From Candidatus Gastranaerophilales bacterium (GTDB lineage Bacteria; Cyanobacteriota; Vampirovibrionia; Gastranaerophilales; Gastranaerophilaceae): a stretch of DNA of 64,000 bases. Location of the stretch: the NCBI GenBank assembly GCA_944325785.1, contig CALVBN010000010.1:1-64000 (forward strand), written 5' to 3'. A program made the position numbers and the translations under genes. The notes beneath the pieces are model-generated. The model had not been told where the DNA came from, made no database searches, and saw nothing but the letters and a program-made list of their open reading frames with translations. Shown here in pieces: positions 8,510-18,107 of the stretch; the first letter of the stretch is position 1; every line of letters starts with the position of its first letter.

Positions 8510-9463
8510 TTATAAGGATAACAAGCTTTGAGTCAATAAAAAGTCACAAATCTCTTTTTCCAGTTCTACATTATAAAGTTTATTAATTTCTTTTATAAAA
8601 TAACACGGACTTGTAACATTCACCTCTATAATCTTCCCTTCAATAACATCCAGCCCTGCCATACATATCCCTTTAGCATTCAATTGCGCTGCAACATTTG
8701 AAAAATCGTGCATTTCCTCATCCGTCAAGCTTGCTGTCGTAATATAGTTGTCATTGTGTGTATTAAATTTAAAATCATCGCTTGTCGGAAGTTTCTTTAT
8801 ACAATATTTAAGTACTCTGTCCCCAAGTGTCAAAACCCTTTTATCTCCATGCTTTACACCGGGAAGGAACTTTTGAACCATAACAAGGGTTGTTTCATTA
8901 TTGGTCATTGTATTAATAATTGTTCTTGTATTCGGGTCCCCTTCATACAAATACATTACGCCGGAGCCGAAGCACCGGTTAAGAGGTTTTAATACAATTT
9001 GTTTATTAACAGCCAGAAAGTTTTCTATATCAGCAAGCGATGCTGTTACAATATTCTCTGACATTAAATTTTTAAAATAAACACTATGCAGCTTTTCATT
9101 AAAATCTCTAATGGCAGAAGGTAAATTTACTACGCGAGGTTTTGTCACAAAATCAAAAATATAAGTTGCGTTTATATAATCAATATCAACCGGCGGATCT
9201 GGTCTAAACATAACTAAGTCAAAATCATTTATTTCTTTTTCAATCTTAACATCTTTATAAAAAATATTATTTTCATACAAAAAAGATTCATAGCACTTTG
9301 TATATGCAACATCACCTCTTAGTAGAAGATTTGGTATGGTTGTGATATAAACTTCATTCTTACGTTCCAACAGTTCCTTAATTAGCCAAAAATTTGTTAC
9401 AAGCTTATTAAATTCAAAATACTTTAGCTCAACTTTATCAATTACAAATAAAACTTTTTTCAT
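8510..9463 (-). CDS. gshB: Glutathione synthetase-like ATP-grasp ligase
   Basis: A 317-residue ATP-grasp enzyme resembling prokaryotic GshB, which joins gamma-glutamylcysteine and glycine. Shared landmarks are MFRPDPPVDIDYINATYI (about residues 85-102), VVNLPSAIRDFNEKLH, the ATP-binding lysine in IVLKPLNRCFGSGV, GDKRVL, and IEVNVTSPCYF near the end, all in GshB order. No gshA lies in the window, so the substrate could be a different thiol precursor or peptide. It stands alone between the TPR/fliW run and the divergent metallophosphoesterase operon. Confidence 0.78.
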   Translation of the reverse strand: MKKVLFVIDKVELKYFEFNKLVTNFWLIKELLERKNEVYITTIPNLLLRGDVAYTKCYESFLYENNIFYKDVKIEKEINDFDLVMFRPDPPVDIDYINATYIFDFVTKPRVVNLPSAIRDFNEKLHSVYFKNLMSENIVTASLADIENFLAVNKQIVLKPLNRCFGSGVMYLYEGDPNTRTIINTMTNNETTLVMVQKFLPGVKHGDKRVLTLGDRVLKYCIKKLPTSDDFKFNTHNDNYITTASLTDEEMHDFSNVAAQLNAKGICMAGLDVIEGKIIEVNVTSPCYFIKEINKLYNVELEKEICDFLLTQSLLSL

Positions 9464-9565
9464 TTTAACCTCTCCGCATAAAAGGTTACCACCAAATATT
9501 TAGAAATACAAGATTACAACCGATTTACTCCTTATGACAAATTGACAGTTCCTTCCTATACCCCG

Positions 9566-9595
9566 TTGACTTGCACAAGTGTCATGAATTATTAT
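9566..9595 (+). promoter_or_regulatory. Putative promoter for the metallophosphoesterase operon
   Basis: TTGACT (9566-9571) and TATTAT (9590-9595) are separated by 18 bases. The ATG at 9607 is only 11 bases after the -10 box, and no good ribosome binding site is present. Confidence 0.5.
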
Positions 9596-9606
9596 AAAAA
9601 AGATAT

Positions 9607-10587
9607 ATGAAACGTTATCAAAAGAAGAAAAAAGAATCATTTTTTTCTAAAATTGTTAATTCTATATTAACAATTTTAATTGCCTGTGCAATAGGAACTC
9701 AAGTCTGCACTGCAGCCAACAACAATTTAAGAATTGCACAGATAAGCGACGCGCATTTTTCTTCCTTTGAAGAGAATACTTCTTATAAGTTTTTAAAAAA
9801 ATCCGGCGAGCTTCTGGATGATGCTATTTTCCAGATAAACACATCCGGACCCTATGATTTTGTAATGTTTTCCGGAGATTTAATAAATGTACCAAAAATC
9901 AGCGAACTTGAAAAATTTACAAATCACACAAATAAATTACTATACCCTTGGTATGCTATCCCCGGAAATCATGACATAAGCATAGACGGTCCTTTAACAA
10001 AAAATAAATTTACACAAATTCTTGCAAGTACAAATGAAAACATGAATCAAAAAAACATATACTATGCGTTTACTCCCAAAAAAGGATTTAGGGTTATATG
10101 CCTTGATTCAATAATTGATTATAAACTTACTGCCAATGGAGAGATTTCTAACGAAGAATTTTTATGGCTGAAAGAAGAACTTGAAAACCATCAAAAAGAC
10201 ACGGTTATTGTATGCACACACGTTCCTGTTATAGAACCTTATTCCAGTTCTAATCATAAAATGCAGAATGAATATGAAGTAAGAAAGCTTCTGCAATCAC
10301 ACAAAAACCCTATTATCGTTCTGCAAGGACATTATCACTGTGCAAAAACATTTCAAGATGAAAACATGCTGGTTATAACCTGCCCTTCGCTGGTTACTTA
10401 CCCGAATGCATTTAGAATTGTTAATATAAATACTAATAAAAACAGAACACTCGTTGACGTATATCTAAAAGAAACTAATTTAAAAGATATACAGGCTCGT
10501 TCTAAACTAAGACTTTTTGGTTCGGAACGCCTATACGGAGATGAGAGCGACAGAAATGCAACTTTTGAATTAGGAAGGAAGTCATAA
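9607..10587 (+). CDS. Exported calcineurin-like metallophosphoesterase
   Basis: A 326-residue protein with a lysine-rich N terminus and one hydrophobic segment (about residues 15-36, ending CTA), acting as signal peptide or anchor. The metal-binding motifs of the family are all present in order: ISDAHF, SGDLIN, PGNHD, CTHVP and QGHYH. These bind two metals for phosphodiester or phosphomonoester hydrolysis; the substrate is unknown. It is followed without a gap by an MBL-fold hydrolase, so the pair probably forms an operon with the lipoprotein gene behind them. Confidence 0.82.
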   Translation: MKRYQKKKKESFFSKIVNSILTILIACAIGTQVCTAANNNLRIAQISDAHFSSFEENTSYKFLKKSGELLDDAIFQINTSGPYDFVMFSGDLINVPKISELEKFTNHTNKLLYPWYAIPGNHDISIDGPLTKNKFTQILASTNENMNQKNIYYAFTPKKGFRVICLDSIIDYKLTANGEISNEEFLWLKEELENHQKDTVIVCTHVPVIEPYSSSNHKMQNEYEVRKLLQSHKNPIIVLQGHYHCAKTFQDENMLVITCPSLVTYPNAFRIVNINTNKNRTLVDVYLKETNLKDIQARSKLRLFGSERLYGDESDRNATFELGRKS

Positions 10588-11514
10588 ATGGATGAATTTA
10601 AAATCAAGTTTAGAGGTGTAAGAGGGAGCTATCCAGTAGCTGACAGAGAGTTTTTAAAATACGGTGGAAATACTTCTTGTATTGAAATTAGAGTTGGCGG
10701 GCATTTGATTATACTTGATGCAGGAACGGGACTTATAAGTTTAGGGAACGAACTTATGCAAAAATATATTGAATCCGGTACGACCATTACAGACAGAACG
10801 CCGGTTAGGTGTTCAATTCTCTTAAGCCACATACATCTTGACCATATTCAAGGCTTCCCGTTTTTCAGACCGTCACATCTTGCTTCCACAAGAATGTGTT
10901 TAATGGGCGGTGTAAACTACAATGAAACGCTGGAACAAGAACTGGCTAAAATACTTTTCACCAAATCATTTCCTCTGGATTTAGGCGATATTGCTGCTGA
11001 TTTAAAAATAATGGATTTAAACGAAACCAATTATATTATCTTTAAAAAAGACGAATTTCCTAAAATCATAAGGGTTAATGACCTAAAAGAAGGCGATTAT
11101 ACAGATGATGACGTTGTAATAACCTGTTATAAATCATATGCACACCCTCAAAACGGCGTATTTATATACAAAATTGCATACAAAGGTAAAACTCTTGTTT
11201 ATGCTACTGACAAAGAAAGCTATCCGGGCGGAGATAAAAAGCTTATCAAATTCGCTAAAGGGTGTGATTTACTTATACATGACGCCCAGTATTCAACAGA
11301 AGACTATCTGAGCATCTATGTACCTAAACAGGGTTTTGGGCATTCAACCTTTGAGATGGCTCTGGATTGCAAGAAGCAGGTCGGCGCAAAAAAAATGGTA
11401 TTCTTCCATTATGATCCCGGATATAATGACGAGAAACTGGACATGCTGGCTGAAGAATACGCTTCTGAGGACGCGATTTTTGCCTATGAAGGATTAGAGT
11501 TAGACTTACTATGA
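10588..11514 (+). CDS. MBL-fold metal-dependent hydrolase
   Basis: A 308-residue metallo-beta-lactamase-fold enzyme. The metal site HIHLDH (His81, His83, Asp85, His86) is intact, and YATDKE, LIHDAQY and FFHYDP supply the later ligands. The N-terminal FRGVRGSYPV and YGGNTSCIEI segments are typical of the cyclic-nucleotide phosphodiesterase-like or PhnP-like branch. Cytoplasmic, no signal peptide. AGGAAGGAAG precedes the start. It begins on the base after the metallophosphoesterase stop and overlaps the lipoprotein start by four bases, so translation is coupled. Confidence 0.82.
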   Translation: MDEFKIKFRGVRGSYPVADREFLKYGGNTSCIEIRVGGHLIILDAGTGLISLGNELMQKYIESGTTITDRTPVRCSILLSHIHLDHIQGFPFFRPSHLASTRMCLMGGVNYNETLEQELAKILFTKSFPLDLGDIAADLKIMDLNETNYIIFKKDEFPKIIRVNDLKEGDYTDDDVVITCYKSYAHPQNGVFIYKIAYKGKTLVYATDKESYPGGDKKLIKFAKGCDLLIHDAQYSTEDYLSIYVPKQGFGHSTFEMALDCKKQVGAKKMVFFHYDPGYNDEKLDMLAEEYASEDAIFAYEGLELDLL

Positions 11515-12077
11515 TGAAACGATTAGCTGTAATTTTTCTGTTAGCAGTAATAATTTGCTGTTCCGGCTATAGAAAACCGTATAAATACACTATTGATGCG
11601 GGCAAAGACGCATTTTATCATAACAATGTCGGACTTAATTATTTAAAAGACAGAATATATTATGCTGCAATACAGGAATTTAAAATTGCTATACAACTAA
11701 GTCCTAATACGCAGGCTACAGCCATTTTTAAAAATAATCTCGGAGAAACATATACTTTTATAGGTTATCCGGATATGGCGCGGGTATGTTTTGAAGATGC
11801 GATAAAATTATATGGTCTTAACTTTAAGTATTATCAAAATCTTATAGACTGCTACAAGACGCTCGGAATAACGAACTCTAAAATTAAAGAGCTTAAAAAC
11901 ACAACAAATCCTTATGAAAAAATCCAGCTGGGACTGCTTTACATAAGCAATGGCGAAACAAGAAAAGGAATTATAATCCTTGATGAAGTCTGCATGGAAG
12001 AACCGGATTTATTAATTACTCCGGCAATTAGGCAATATCTCAAAGAAGTAACATCTAAGCTCCAGAATGCTACATAA
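11511..12077 (+). CDS. Probable lipoprotein with TPR-like repeats
   Basis: A 188-residue protein with a hydrophobic N terminus followed by cysteines at a lipobox-like site (VIICC, about residues 13-17), suggesting membrane anchoring. The rest reads as TPR-like helices, for example YYAAIQEFKIAIQLSPN and PDMARVCFEDAIKLYG (about residues 52-105). The function is unknown. Its ATG overlaps the end of the MBL-fold gene in an ATGATGA arrangement, so it is the third gene of that operon. Confidence 0.62.
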   Translation: MMKRLAVIFLLAVIICCSGYRKPYKYTIDAGKDAFYHNNVGLNYLKDRIYYAAIQEFKIAIQLSPNTQATAIFKNNLGETYTFIGYPDMARVCFEDAIKLYGLNFKYYQNLIDCYKTLGITNSKIKELKNTTNPYEKIQLGLLYISNGETRKGIIILDEVCMEEPDLLITPAIRQYLKEVTSKLQNAT

Positions 12078-12657
12078 ACAACTTTTGCATAGTCTGCACA
12101 ATTCTATTGTTAAAAACAGATGCAACTTTCTGAGGAGGTACATGTTTTTGCAAAGTATCTTTTAATACATTAAAGCAGGTAGCTTGATTTTGATATATAG
12201 AACTCATCGTTTCAAATGTATGTCTTACAACTTCCGATAGTTGGATATCCTGTCTTAAGGCATTATCATTCATTATACGTTTTGTAATCCCTGCAATAAG
12301 AGTATACGCCTTCAACATAATCCCTTCGGTATTTTTGTATAACGGCTTCGGCATGTTATACTGCATATCTTTCAAAGCTTCACCGCTTAACATAAAATGA
12401 TTATTCAAAAACAAATCACTTGAATGCATTTCCGGAAGATCCATATATATGCACGCCAGCGTATCTTTTTTAAGATTCTCATCGCCGGCACCTATCATTT
12501 TTTTATACTTCCTAAAATCCGATAAATCAGGATTATCGTTGTCATCTAACTGCATTGATAAGAGCAGAAATCTGAATTTATCTGTATTTATATCATTTGC
12601 AATTATATTTTTATACCCTAGAAAAGAAGGGGTTGATTCACATCTATTAACTTTCAT
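12070..12657 (-). CDS. Unknown protein
   Basis: I do not recognise this 195-residue protein. It is predicted soluble, without a signal peptide, mostly helical in the C-terminal 110 residues. The tail overlaps the convergent lipoprotein gene by eight bases. The start region faces the Memo-AMMECR1 fusion gene, with only 64 bases between the two ATGs, so the two divergent promoters must overlap. An AGG lies about 14 bases upstream of the ATG, rather far for a ribosome binding site. Confidence 0.5.
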   Translation of the reverse strand: MKVNRCESTPSFLGYKNIIANDINTDKFRFLLLSMQLDDNDNPDLSDFRKYKKMIGAGDENLKKDTLACIYMDLPEMHSSDLFLNNHFMLSGEALKDMQYNMPKPLYKNTEGIMLKAYTLIAGITKRIMNDNALRQDIQLSEVVRHTFETMSSIYQNQATCFNVLKDTLQKHVPPQKVASVFNNRIVQTMQKLFM

Positions 12658-12686
12658 ACATCTATTAAACCTCGTAAAATATTTTT

Positions 12687-12715
12687 TTGCTATATATGTA
12701 AAATTATTTTATAAT
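12687..12715 (+). promoter_or_regulatory. Sigma-70-type promoter giving a leaderless mRNA
   Basis: TTGCTA (12687-12692) and TATAAT (12710-12715) are 17 bases apart. The ATG at 12722 is six bases beyond the -10 box, at the expected transcription start, and no Shine-Dalgarno sequence exists. This fixes the start of the downstream gene. Confidence 0.65.
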
Positions 12716-12721
12716 AATTTT

Positions 12722-14095
12722 ATGAATAAAAAGGCTGTATTTGCAGGAAGCTTTTATCCTGAGAATCCCGAAGAATTAAATAAACTGCTTGAATCCTATA
12801 AAGAAACCGCGGATACAGATTACAAAACAAAAGCCGTAATCGTACCGCATGCCGGATATATCTATTCCGGTCATGCAGCTATGGCGGGATTTCAGTACCT
12901 TGAAGCGAATGAAAATATTTTTATTATAGCGCCTTCACACCATGAAACATTTAACAATATTGCACTTCCGGAATACACATTCTTTGAAACACCGCTCGGG
13001 AATTTAGAAGTAAACAATAAACTTATAGCAGAAATCGCCGAAAAATTCCCGTGCATTATCGCTGATGAAATATTTGAAAAAGAACACTCAATAGAAGTCC
13101 AGCTTCCTTTTATTCAAAATCTATTTATGCCTCACAGACAAAATGCTGTGGACTTTGTTAAAAACCTAAAAAAAATAGGAAAAAAAATCCGCATCGTCCC
13201 CATTCTTACAGGGAACTGCGATTACAGACTTATTTCAGATTTAATTTCTACATACTGGGAGAACTCATCTTTTGTTATATCATCAGACTTGAGCCACTAT
13301 TATACACAACAGCAGTGCCGGCAAATAGATACATACACCGCAACAATAATCGAAACAGGCAGAATAGAATTCTTAACAAACCAGCAGGCATGCGGAATTG
13401 TCGGTATAAAAGGACTTGTGGATTTTGCAAACAACAATGACTGTTCTATGATTCGGGCAGAAATGTATAATTCTGGAGATATCAGCAATGATAAAGACAA
13501 AGTAGTCGGCTACGGCTCCTGGTTTTTATATACCGATACAAGAAATGATTATATAGAAAAACACTGTTCCCGCTATATACTAAAGACAGCGAGAGAAAGT
13601 ATTATTTCTGCAATTAATGAAGAAGAATACATCCCGCATCATATTCCGTCGGTTCTCACACAATACGGAGCATCTTTTGTAACATTGAAGCTTAACGGAG
13701 AACTGCGGGGATGTATCGGCTCTGTTTATCCTACAAAGCCGTTAATATTAGATATTATTGATAACGCAAAAAATGCAGGTTTTCAAGATCCGCGATTTGA
13801 GCCGCTGAGTATTGATGAGCTTGAGAACTTAGAAGTTTCTGTTTCAATATTGTCATCAATAGAAAGGATTGATTTTAAGGATGAAAGAGATTTACTCTCT
13901 AAAATATATCCGTACGGTATTATAATCGTCGAACGAAATAAACGTGCAGTTTATCTTCCCATTGTATGGGAACAGCTTCCGGATAGAGAAATATTCCTCA
14001 ACTCGCTAAAAGAGAAAGCCGGTCTGCCTCCGAATTACTTTTCAAAAAGCCTGGAAGCATACAAATTCAATGCAACATATATTACTGAGGAATAA
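12722..14095 (+). CDS. Memo/AMMECR1 fusion (AmmeMemoRadiSam B + A)
   Basis: A 457-residue fusion of two families. The N-terminal Memo-like dioxygenase domain (about residues 1-265) shows the metal-site histidines in PHAGYIYSGHA and PSHHET and the CGIVG segment. The C-terminal AMMECR1 domain (about 280-457) carries ELRGCIGS. In many prokaryotes these two and a radical SAM enzyme form a set; no radical SAM partner is in this window. I start at 12722, where the Memo domain begins and the promoter ends; the frame is open a further 273 bases upstream but those residues look non-coding. The tail overlaps galE by 14 bases. Confidence 0.85.
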   Translation: MNKKAVFAGSFYPENPEELNKLLESYKETADTDYKTKAVIVPHAGYIYSGHAAMAGFQYLEANENIFIIAPSHHETFNNIALPEYTFFETPLGNLEVNNKLIAEIAEKFPCIIADEIFEKEHSIEVQLPFIQNLFMPHRQNAVDFVKNLKKIGKKIRIVPILTGNCDYRLISDLISTYWENSSFVISSDLSHYYTQQQCRQIDTYTATIIETGRIEFLTNQQACGIVGIKGLVDFANNNDCSMIRAEMYNSGDISNDKDKVVGYGSWFLYTDTRNDYIEKHCSRYILKTARESIISAINEEEYIPHHIPSVLTQYGASFVTLKLNGELRGCIGSVYPTKPLILDIIDNAKNAGFQDPRFEPLSIDELENLEVSVSILSSIERIDFKDERDLLSKIYPYGIIIVERNKRAVYLPIVWEQLPDREIFLNSLKEKAGLPPNYFSKSLEAYKFNATYITEE

Positions 14096-15062
14096 CCTTT
14101 TCCCATTCATATGCGGATTTCACACTTGTATTTAAATCTTTACAAGGCTTCCAGCATAAAACCTCTTTAGCTTTCTTATTTTCTGCAACTAAAATTGCAG
14201 GGTCGCCGGCTCTTCGCGGACAAATTTCTACCGGAATCTTTTCGCCCTTTACAGCCTCGCATACTGCAAAAACTTCTTTTACGCTGTTTCCTTCGTTTGT
14301 CCCCAGATTAAAGTAATCAGTCTGACCACCGTTATTTAAATACTCAAGAGCCTTAATATGCGCAGAAGCTAAATCCTCTACATTTATATAATCTCTTACA
14401 CAGGTTCCGTCTTTTGTATCATAATCATCACCAAACATTTTAAATGTTTTAGCAGAATCAGCTTTTAAAATATTCGGAATCAAATGGGTTTCCGGATTAT
14501 GCCATTCTCCGATTCTGGCTTTAGAATCAGCACCGCAGGCATTAAAATACCTCAGCCTTACTGATTTTAAGCCGTATGCTCTGTCGTAATCATCCAGTAT
14601 TCTTTCAACCATAAGCTTAGAATTTCCGTACGGATTAATCGGATTCTGCGGATGGTTTTCATCTATAGGAGTATATTTAGGCTCGCCGTACACAGCTGCA
14701 GTTGATGAAAAAACTATCTTTTTAACACCAAACTCAAGCATTGCATTTAATAAGTTCAATGTTCCATATACATTGTTATAATAATACTTCTGAGGATTAA
14801 TTACGCTTTCGCCCACCTGAGAATAAGCCGCAAAGTGAACAACAGCGTTTATTTTATTTACTAAAAACACACCTCTTATATCATCCAGATTTTTTAAATT
14901 ACCTTGAACAAATTTTAAATTTCCAAGCTCTTTTAATGTTTCAACAGTTTCCATATGTCCTAATTCTAAACTGTCAAAAACAATAACATCTTCTCCCCTT
15001 TCTAAAAGGGCTGAAACCAGATGGCTTCCTATATATCCTGCACCGCCTGTAACTAGAATCAT
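14082..15062 (-). CDS. galE: UDP-glucose 4-epimerase
   Basis: Interconverts UDP-glucose and UDP-galactose with bound NAD, feeding surface polysaccharide or LPS sugars. The Rossmann motif GGAGYIGSH (about residues 6-14), the catalytic SSTAAVYG serine/threonine region, and YGNSK with catalytic Tyr and Lys are all present. Length 326 is standard. Its ATG overlaps the recF stop by four bases, an uncommon operon pairing. The 3' end runs 14 bases into the convergent Memo-AMMECR1 gene. Confidence 0.92.
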   Translation of the reverse strand: MILVTGGAGYIGSHLVSALLERGEDVIVFDSLELGHMETVETLKELGNLKFVQGNLKNLDDIRGVFLVNKINAVVHFAAYSQVGESVINPQKYYYNNVYGTLNLLNAMLEFGVKKIVFSSTAAVYGEPKYTPIDENHPQNPINPYGNSKLMVERILDDYDRAYGLKSVRLRYFNACGADSKARIGEWHNPETHLIPNILKADSAKTFKMFGDDYDTKDGTCVRDYINVEDLASAHIKALEYLNNGGQTDYFNLGTNEGNSVKEVFAVCEAVKGEKIPVEICPRRAGDPAILVAENKKAKEVLCWKPCKDLNTSVKSAYEWEKVIPQ

Positions 15063-16138
15063 GCAATCCTCCCGTCTTCTATCTTATATATTATAACATC
15101 TTCTAAAAATTCTTTTTCAAATAATATTGTGTCAACAGAAGTAATTATTGTCTGAACATCGCTATCTATTGATTTTAAAAGATAATTTTGTCTTGTTTCA
15201 TCAAGTTCTGCAAGAACATCGTCCAAAAGCAGAACAGGAGCAGTACCTGTCTTTTGTTTTATTATTTCAAGCTCCGACAGTTTAAGAGAAAGCACTATTG
15301 TTCTCTGCTGTCCCTGCGATGCAAATTTAGAAGCATCTATTCCGTTTATTTTAAATTCTATATCATCTCTGTGGGGTCCGACACAGGACTGCCTCCTTGC
15401 AAGTTCTTCTTTTTTTCTTGCCTCAAGTTCATTCTTCAAATAATTGCTGATTTCGTCTATATCATCGCAAGGATTTGTATAATTAAGACTGAACTCCTCT
15501 TTCTCGCTTATAATCCTATGTTTTTCAAACGCGATTTTTACTATTTCCTTTAAGAATTTTTTTCTTAAAAATATAATATTGGCGCCTGTTATAACAAGCT
15601 GTTCATTAAATATATCCAACAGGCTTTCATCTATAACCTCGTTTTTCAGAAGATTATTTTTCTGCACTCTGATTTTATCATACTTACTCAATCTTTCATC
15701 ATATGCAGGATATATTTGAGAAATAGCCCTATCAAGCCAATCTCTTCTATCCTGCGGAGAACCCCTCAGCAAAAGCAAATCCTTTGTTGAAAAAAGAACC
15801 GTTTTTAGAACCAGCTTAAAATTCTTAGGAGAAGATTTCACCTTATTAATTTTAATCTCGCGTTTTTTATCTGTATCATATGAATAATCCAGCTCAATTT
15901 CAGTGTTATTCTTTTCAAGAAGAGCATTAATCTCAAATTTATCCTCGCCGAACTTAATCATATCCGACACAACTGAAGTTCTCGGGCTTTTTAAATCAGA
16001 CAGAAAATAGATACTCTCTAATATATTTGTTTTGCCCTGCGCATTTTTTCCTATTATAAGAGTTTTCTTTCCCGCAAAATCAAGAAAAATATTCTTACAG
16101 TTTCTATAATTCTTCAGCCCCAGTCTTAATATTTTCAT
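15059..16138 (-). CDS. recF: DNA repair protein RecF
   Basis: SMC-like ATPase that helps load RecA at gaps. Walker A GKNAQGKT at 30-37, the ABC-type signature around KFASQGQQRTIVLSLKLSE, and Walker B VLLLDDVLAELD near the C terminus are intact. Length 359 is normal. In many genomes recF is beside dnaA/dnaN; here dnaA is about 9 kb away, so the ancestral cluster is broken. It is translationally coupled to galE. Confidence 0.93.
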   Translation of the reverse strand: MKILRLGLKNYRNCKNIFLDFAGKKTLIIGKNAQGKTNILESIYFLSDLKSPRTSVVSDMIKFGEDKFEINALLEKNNTEIELDYSYDTDKKREIKINKVKSSPKNFKLVLKTVLFSTKDLLLLRGSPQDRRDWLDRAISQIYPAYDERLSKYDKIRVQKNNLLKNEVIDESLLDIFNEQLVITGANIIFLRKKFLKEIVKIAFEKHRIISEKEEFSLNYTNPCDDIDEISNYLKNELEARKKEELARRQSCVGPHRDDIEFKINGIDASKFASQGQQRTIVLSLKLSELEIIKQKTGTAPVLLLDDVLAELDETRQNYLLKSIDSDVQTIITSVDTILFEKEFLEDVIIYKIEDGRIA

Positions 16139-16326
16139 AAAACCAGTATATCACAATTTATCATTTTAAATGTTATAGAAATTGGCTTATTGGTTAGCAG
16201 TGGTAGGGTTATGAAAAATTTTACAATCTATTATCTTATAGTTAACCAAATTATAGGCAAGGGGTAAATATTATGGGGTAAATTTTAGGAATAAATTTAA
16301 AGAGTAAAATATAAGGGGTAATAATT
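16139..16326. other. Intergenic region with two GGGGTAAAT words
   Basis: This region separates the divergent recF and HTH genes. It contains GGGGTAAAT at 16261-16269 and 16275-16283 and a near-match GGGGTAAT just before the HTH gene start, spaced roughly regularly. These could be operator sites for the HTH protein or members of a genome-wide word. Confidence 0.4.
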
Positions 16327-16893
16327 ATGAAACAAATAGTTCCAGAAAAAAGTTCCGAAAAAGTTGCAAAATTTTTAAAGAAGAACTCTCTTCATAAGCG
16401 CGACTTTGCTGAAATGATAGGTGTTACGCTGTCATATGTTTACAATTTGATTGATGAAACAGTACCTTTCTCTACAAGGGGGACAACAATAGAGAGAATA
16501 GCCACTGTAATGGATATTGAGCCGGAAGAATTTTCCGAATACAGAATACCGCAGGAGCCTATTCTGATTGATGAATCTGTAGAAATCCTCAAGGATTATA
16601 TCAAAGAAAACAAACTTTCTGTAGTATCGTTCTTAAAATCTTTCCCGCGTAAAAAACGTATAGATATTGTTGATATCTTACGAGGCGCTTTGCCGGTACC
16701 GATTGATTACAAAGAGCTTAAACTTATCGGCACAACACTTAATATGCCTGATGAAGAAATTTACAATATATGGGAAAACAGGGTAAAGCAGGTGCTGGAA
16801 TCTGCCGGCATGAATATTTATTCAAATACAGGACTTATCAGCACGATGTTTGACTGTGCAAAAAAATATCTTGATACAAATCTTAACAAATAA
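16327..16893 (+). CDS. XRE-family helix-turn-helix regulator
   Basis: A 188-residue protein. Residues about 12-70 form an XRE-type HTH (DFAEMIGVTLSYVYNLIDE is the recognition region). The remaining 110 residues are helical with no recognised ligand domain, though the second half has basic FPRKKRI. It is likely a transcription factor. The upstream region carries repeated GGGGTAAAT words that could be its own operators. A hairpin terminator follows directly. Confidence 0.68.
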   Translation: MKQIVPEKSSEKVAKFLKKNSLHKRDFAEMIGVTLSYVYNLIDETVPFSTRGTTIERIATVMDIEPEEFSEYRIPQEPILIDESVEILKDYIKENKLSVVSFLKSFPRKKRIDIVDILRGALPVPIDYKELKLIGTTLNMPDEEIYNIWENRVKQVLESAGMNIYSNTGLISTMFDCAKKYLDTNLNK

Positions 16894-16956
16894 GGCAATT
16901 CTTCCATTAAATATAACTTTATATATATAAGGTTAGAAAAAGGTTGTAGAAAATTT

Positions 16957-16990
16957 AAAGAGTCGGAGATTAAACCGGCTCTTTCTTTTT
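16957..16990 (+). terminator. Rho-independent terminator of the HTH gene
   Basis: AAAGAGTCGG pairs with CCGGCTCTTT around an eight-base loop and is followed by CTTTTT on the plus strand. It overlaps the last codons of the convergent lpxB gene. Confidence 0.7.
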
Positions 16991-18106
16991 CAAATCTTCT
17001 ATAATGCATTCCGCAACCTCTCTGGCGGAATATTTATCCGAGAGCCTTTCTCTTACATGTCCGAGCTCTTCTATTACATCAGCTCTGTATTTTTTATCAT
17101 ACAGGAGCCTTTCTGTTTCATAACATATATTATCAACAGTAAACTTGCCCTGTATCAACTCCGGCACAATATCCCTGCTTGTGATGATATTCGGAAGTGA
17201 AACATTCTTAATGCATCTTATCATTAAATATATAAAATAAAGAATCCAAGGACCTTTATACCCGATAATCATGGGCACTTGATACAAAGAAGCTTCCAAT
17301 GCTACTGTTCCGGAGGCAAGAATTAAAGAGTCTGAAACAGAAAGTAAAGCTTGATTTTCGCCCTTAATAACTTTAAAATCAGTATCTTTAATATATTTAT
17401 CGTAAATTTCATCTTTCAAATTAGGTGCATGCGATATACAGAACTGTAGCTCTGGATGCAATTTCTGCAGACGTTTTGCAGATTTGATAAAAGTCTGCGC
17501 CAAAAACCTCAGCTCTATCGGGCGCGACCCGGGGAAAATAGAGACTAAAGGTCTTTTCAAATCCAAGCCGTATTTTTCAAAAAAAGCAGTTTTATCTGCC
17601 TTTGCAGGGAGCTGGCATATCAGCGGATGTCCGCAGTAATGGACATCTATACCGTACTCTTTATACATCTCTATTTCAAACGGAAATATACAAAGAACCT
17701 TATCAACATATTTTTTTATATTCTTAATCCGCCACTTTCTGCTTGCCCAGACCTGCGGTGGTATATAATGATAAACTTTTATTCCGTGTCCTTTTAAACG
17801 CTTTGCAACTCTCAGATTAAAAGTCCCGTAATCAATAAGCAGAACTATATCCGGCTTATAATCGTTCAATAAGTACTCGCAGACCCTTTTTTCAAGGCTG
17901 AGATGATCAAGCGCCATTTTGAAATTAAAGCCGAATCCTGCCATTTTAGAATGATCGCAGAATAACTTAGCTCCGGCTTTTTCCAAATTTTCTCCGCCTA
18001 TTGCCTCTGCCTGCAGTTCCGGCATATTTTGTTTTAGAAATTCTAAAACCTTACCCCCGTGAATATCACCGGAATATTCTCCTGTAATAATAAAAATCTT
18101 TGTCAT
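16970..18106 (-). CDS. lpxB: Lipid-A-disaccharide synthase
   Basis: GT19 glycosyltransferase that condenses UDP-diacylglucosamine with lipid X on the inner face of the cytoplasmic membrane. Recognisable features are the start TGEYSGDIHGG, the HYIPPQVWASRKWRI segment (about residues 115-130), FPGSRPIEL and SGTVALEA. Length 378 is normal. It follows lpxI by one base, so the two lipid A enzymes are co-expressed. Its presence supports an LPS-bearing outer membrane. Confidence 0.94.
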   Translation of the reverse strand: MTKIFIITGEYSGDIHGGKVLEFLKQNMPELQAEAIGGENLEKAGAKLFCDHSKMAGFGFNFKMALDHLSLEKRVCEYLLNDYKPDIVLLIDYGTFNLRVAKRLKGHGIKVYHYIPPQVWASRKWRIKNIKKYVDKVLCIFPFEIEMYKEYGIDVHYCGHPLICQLPAKADKTAFFEKYGLDLKRPLVSIFPGSRPIELRFLAQTFIKSAKRLQKLHPELQFCISHAPNLKDEIYDKYIKDTDFKVIKGENQALLSVSDSLILASGTVALEASLYQVPMIIGYKGPWILYFIYLMIRCIKNVSLPNIITSRDIVPELIQGKFTVDNICYETERLLYDKKYRADVIEELGHVRERLSDKYSAREVAECIIEDLKKKEPV

Positions 18107-18107
18107 A

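Noticed and set aside
12449..12721. N-terminal extension of the Memo-AMMECR1 frame
   Set aside because: The residues are not Memo-like, lie over an antisense gene, and a good promoter ends just before 12722.
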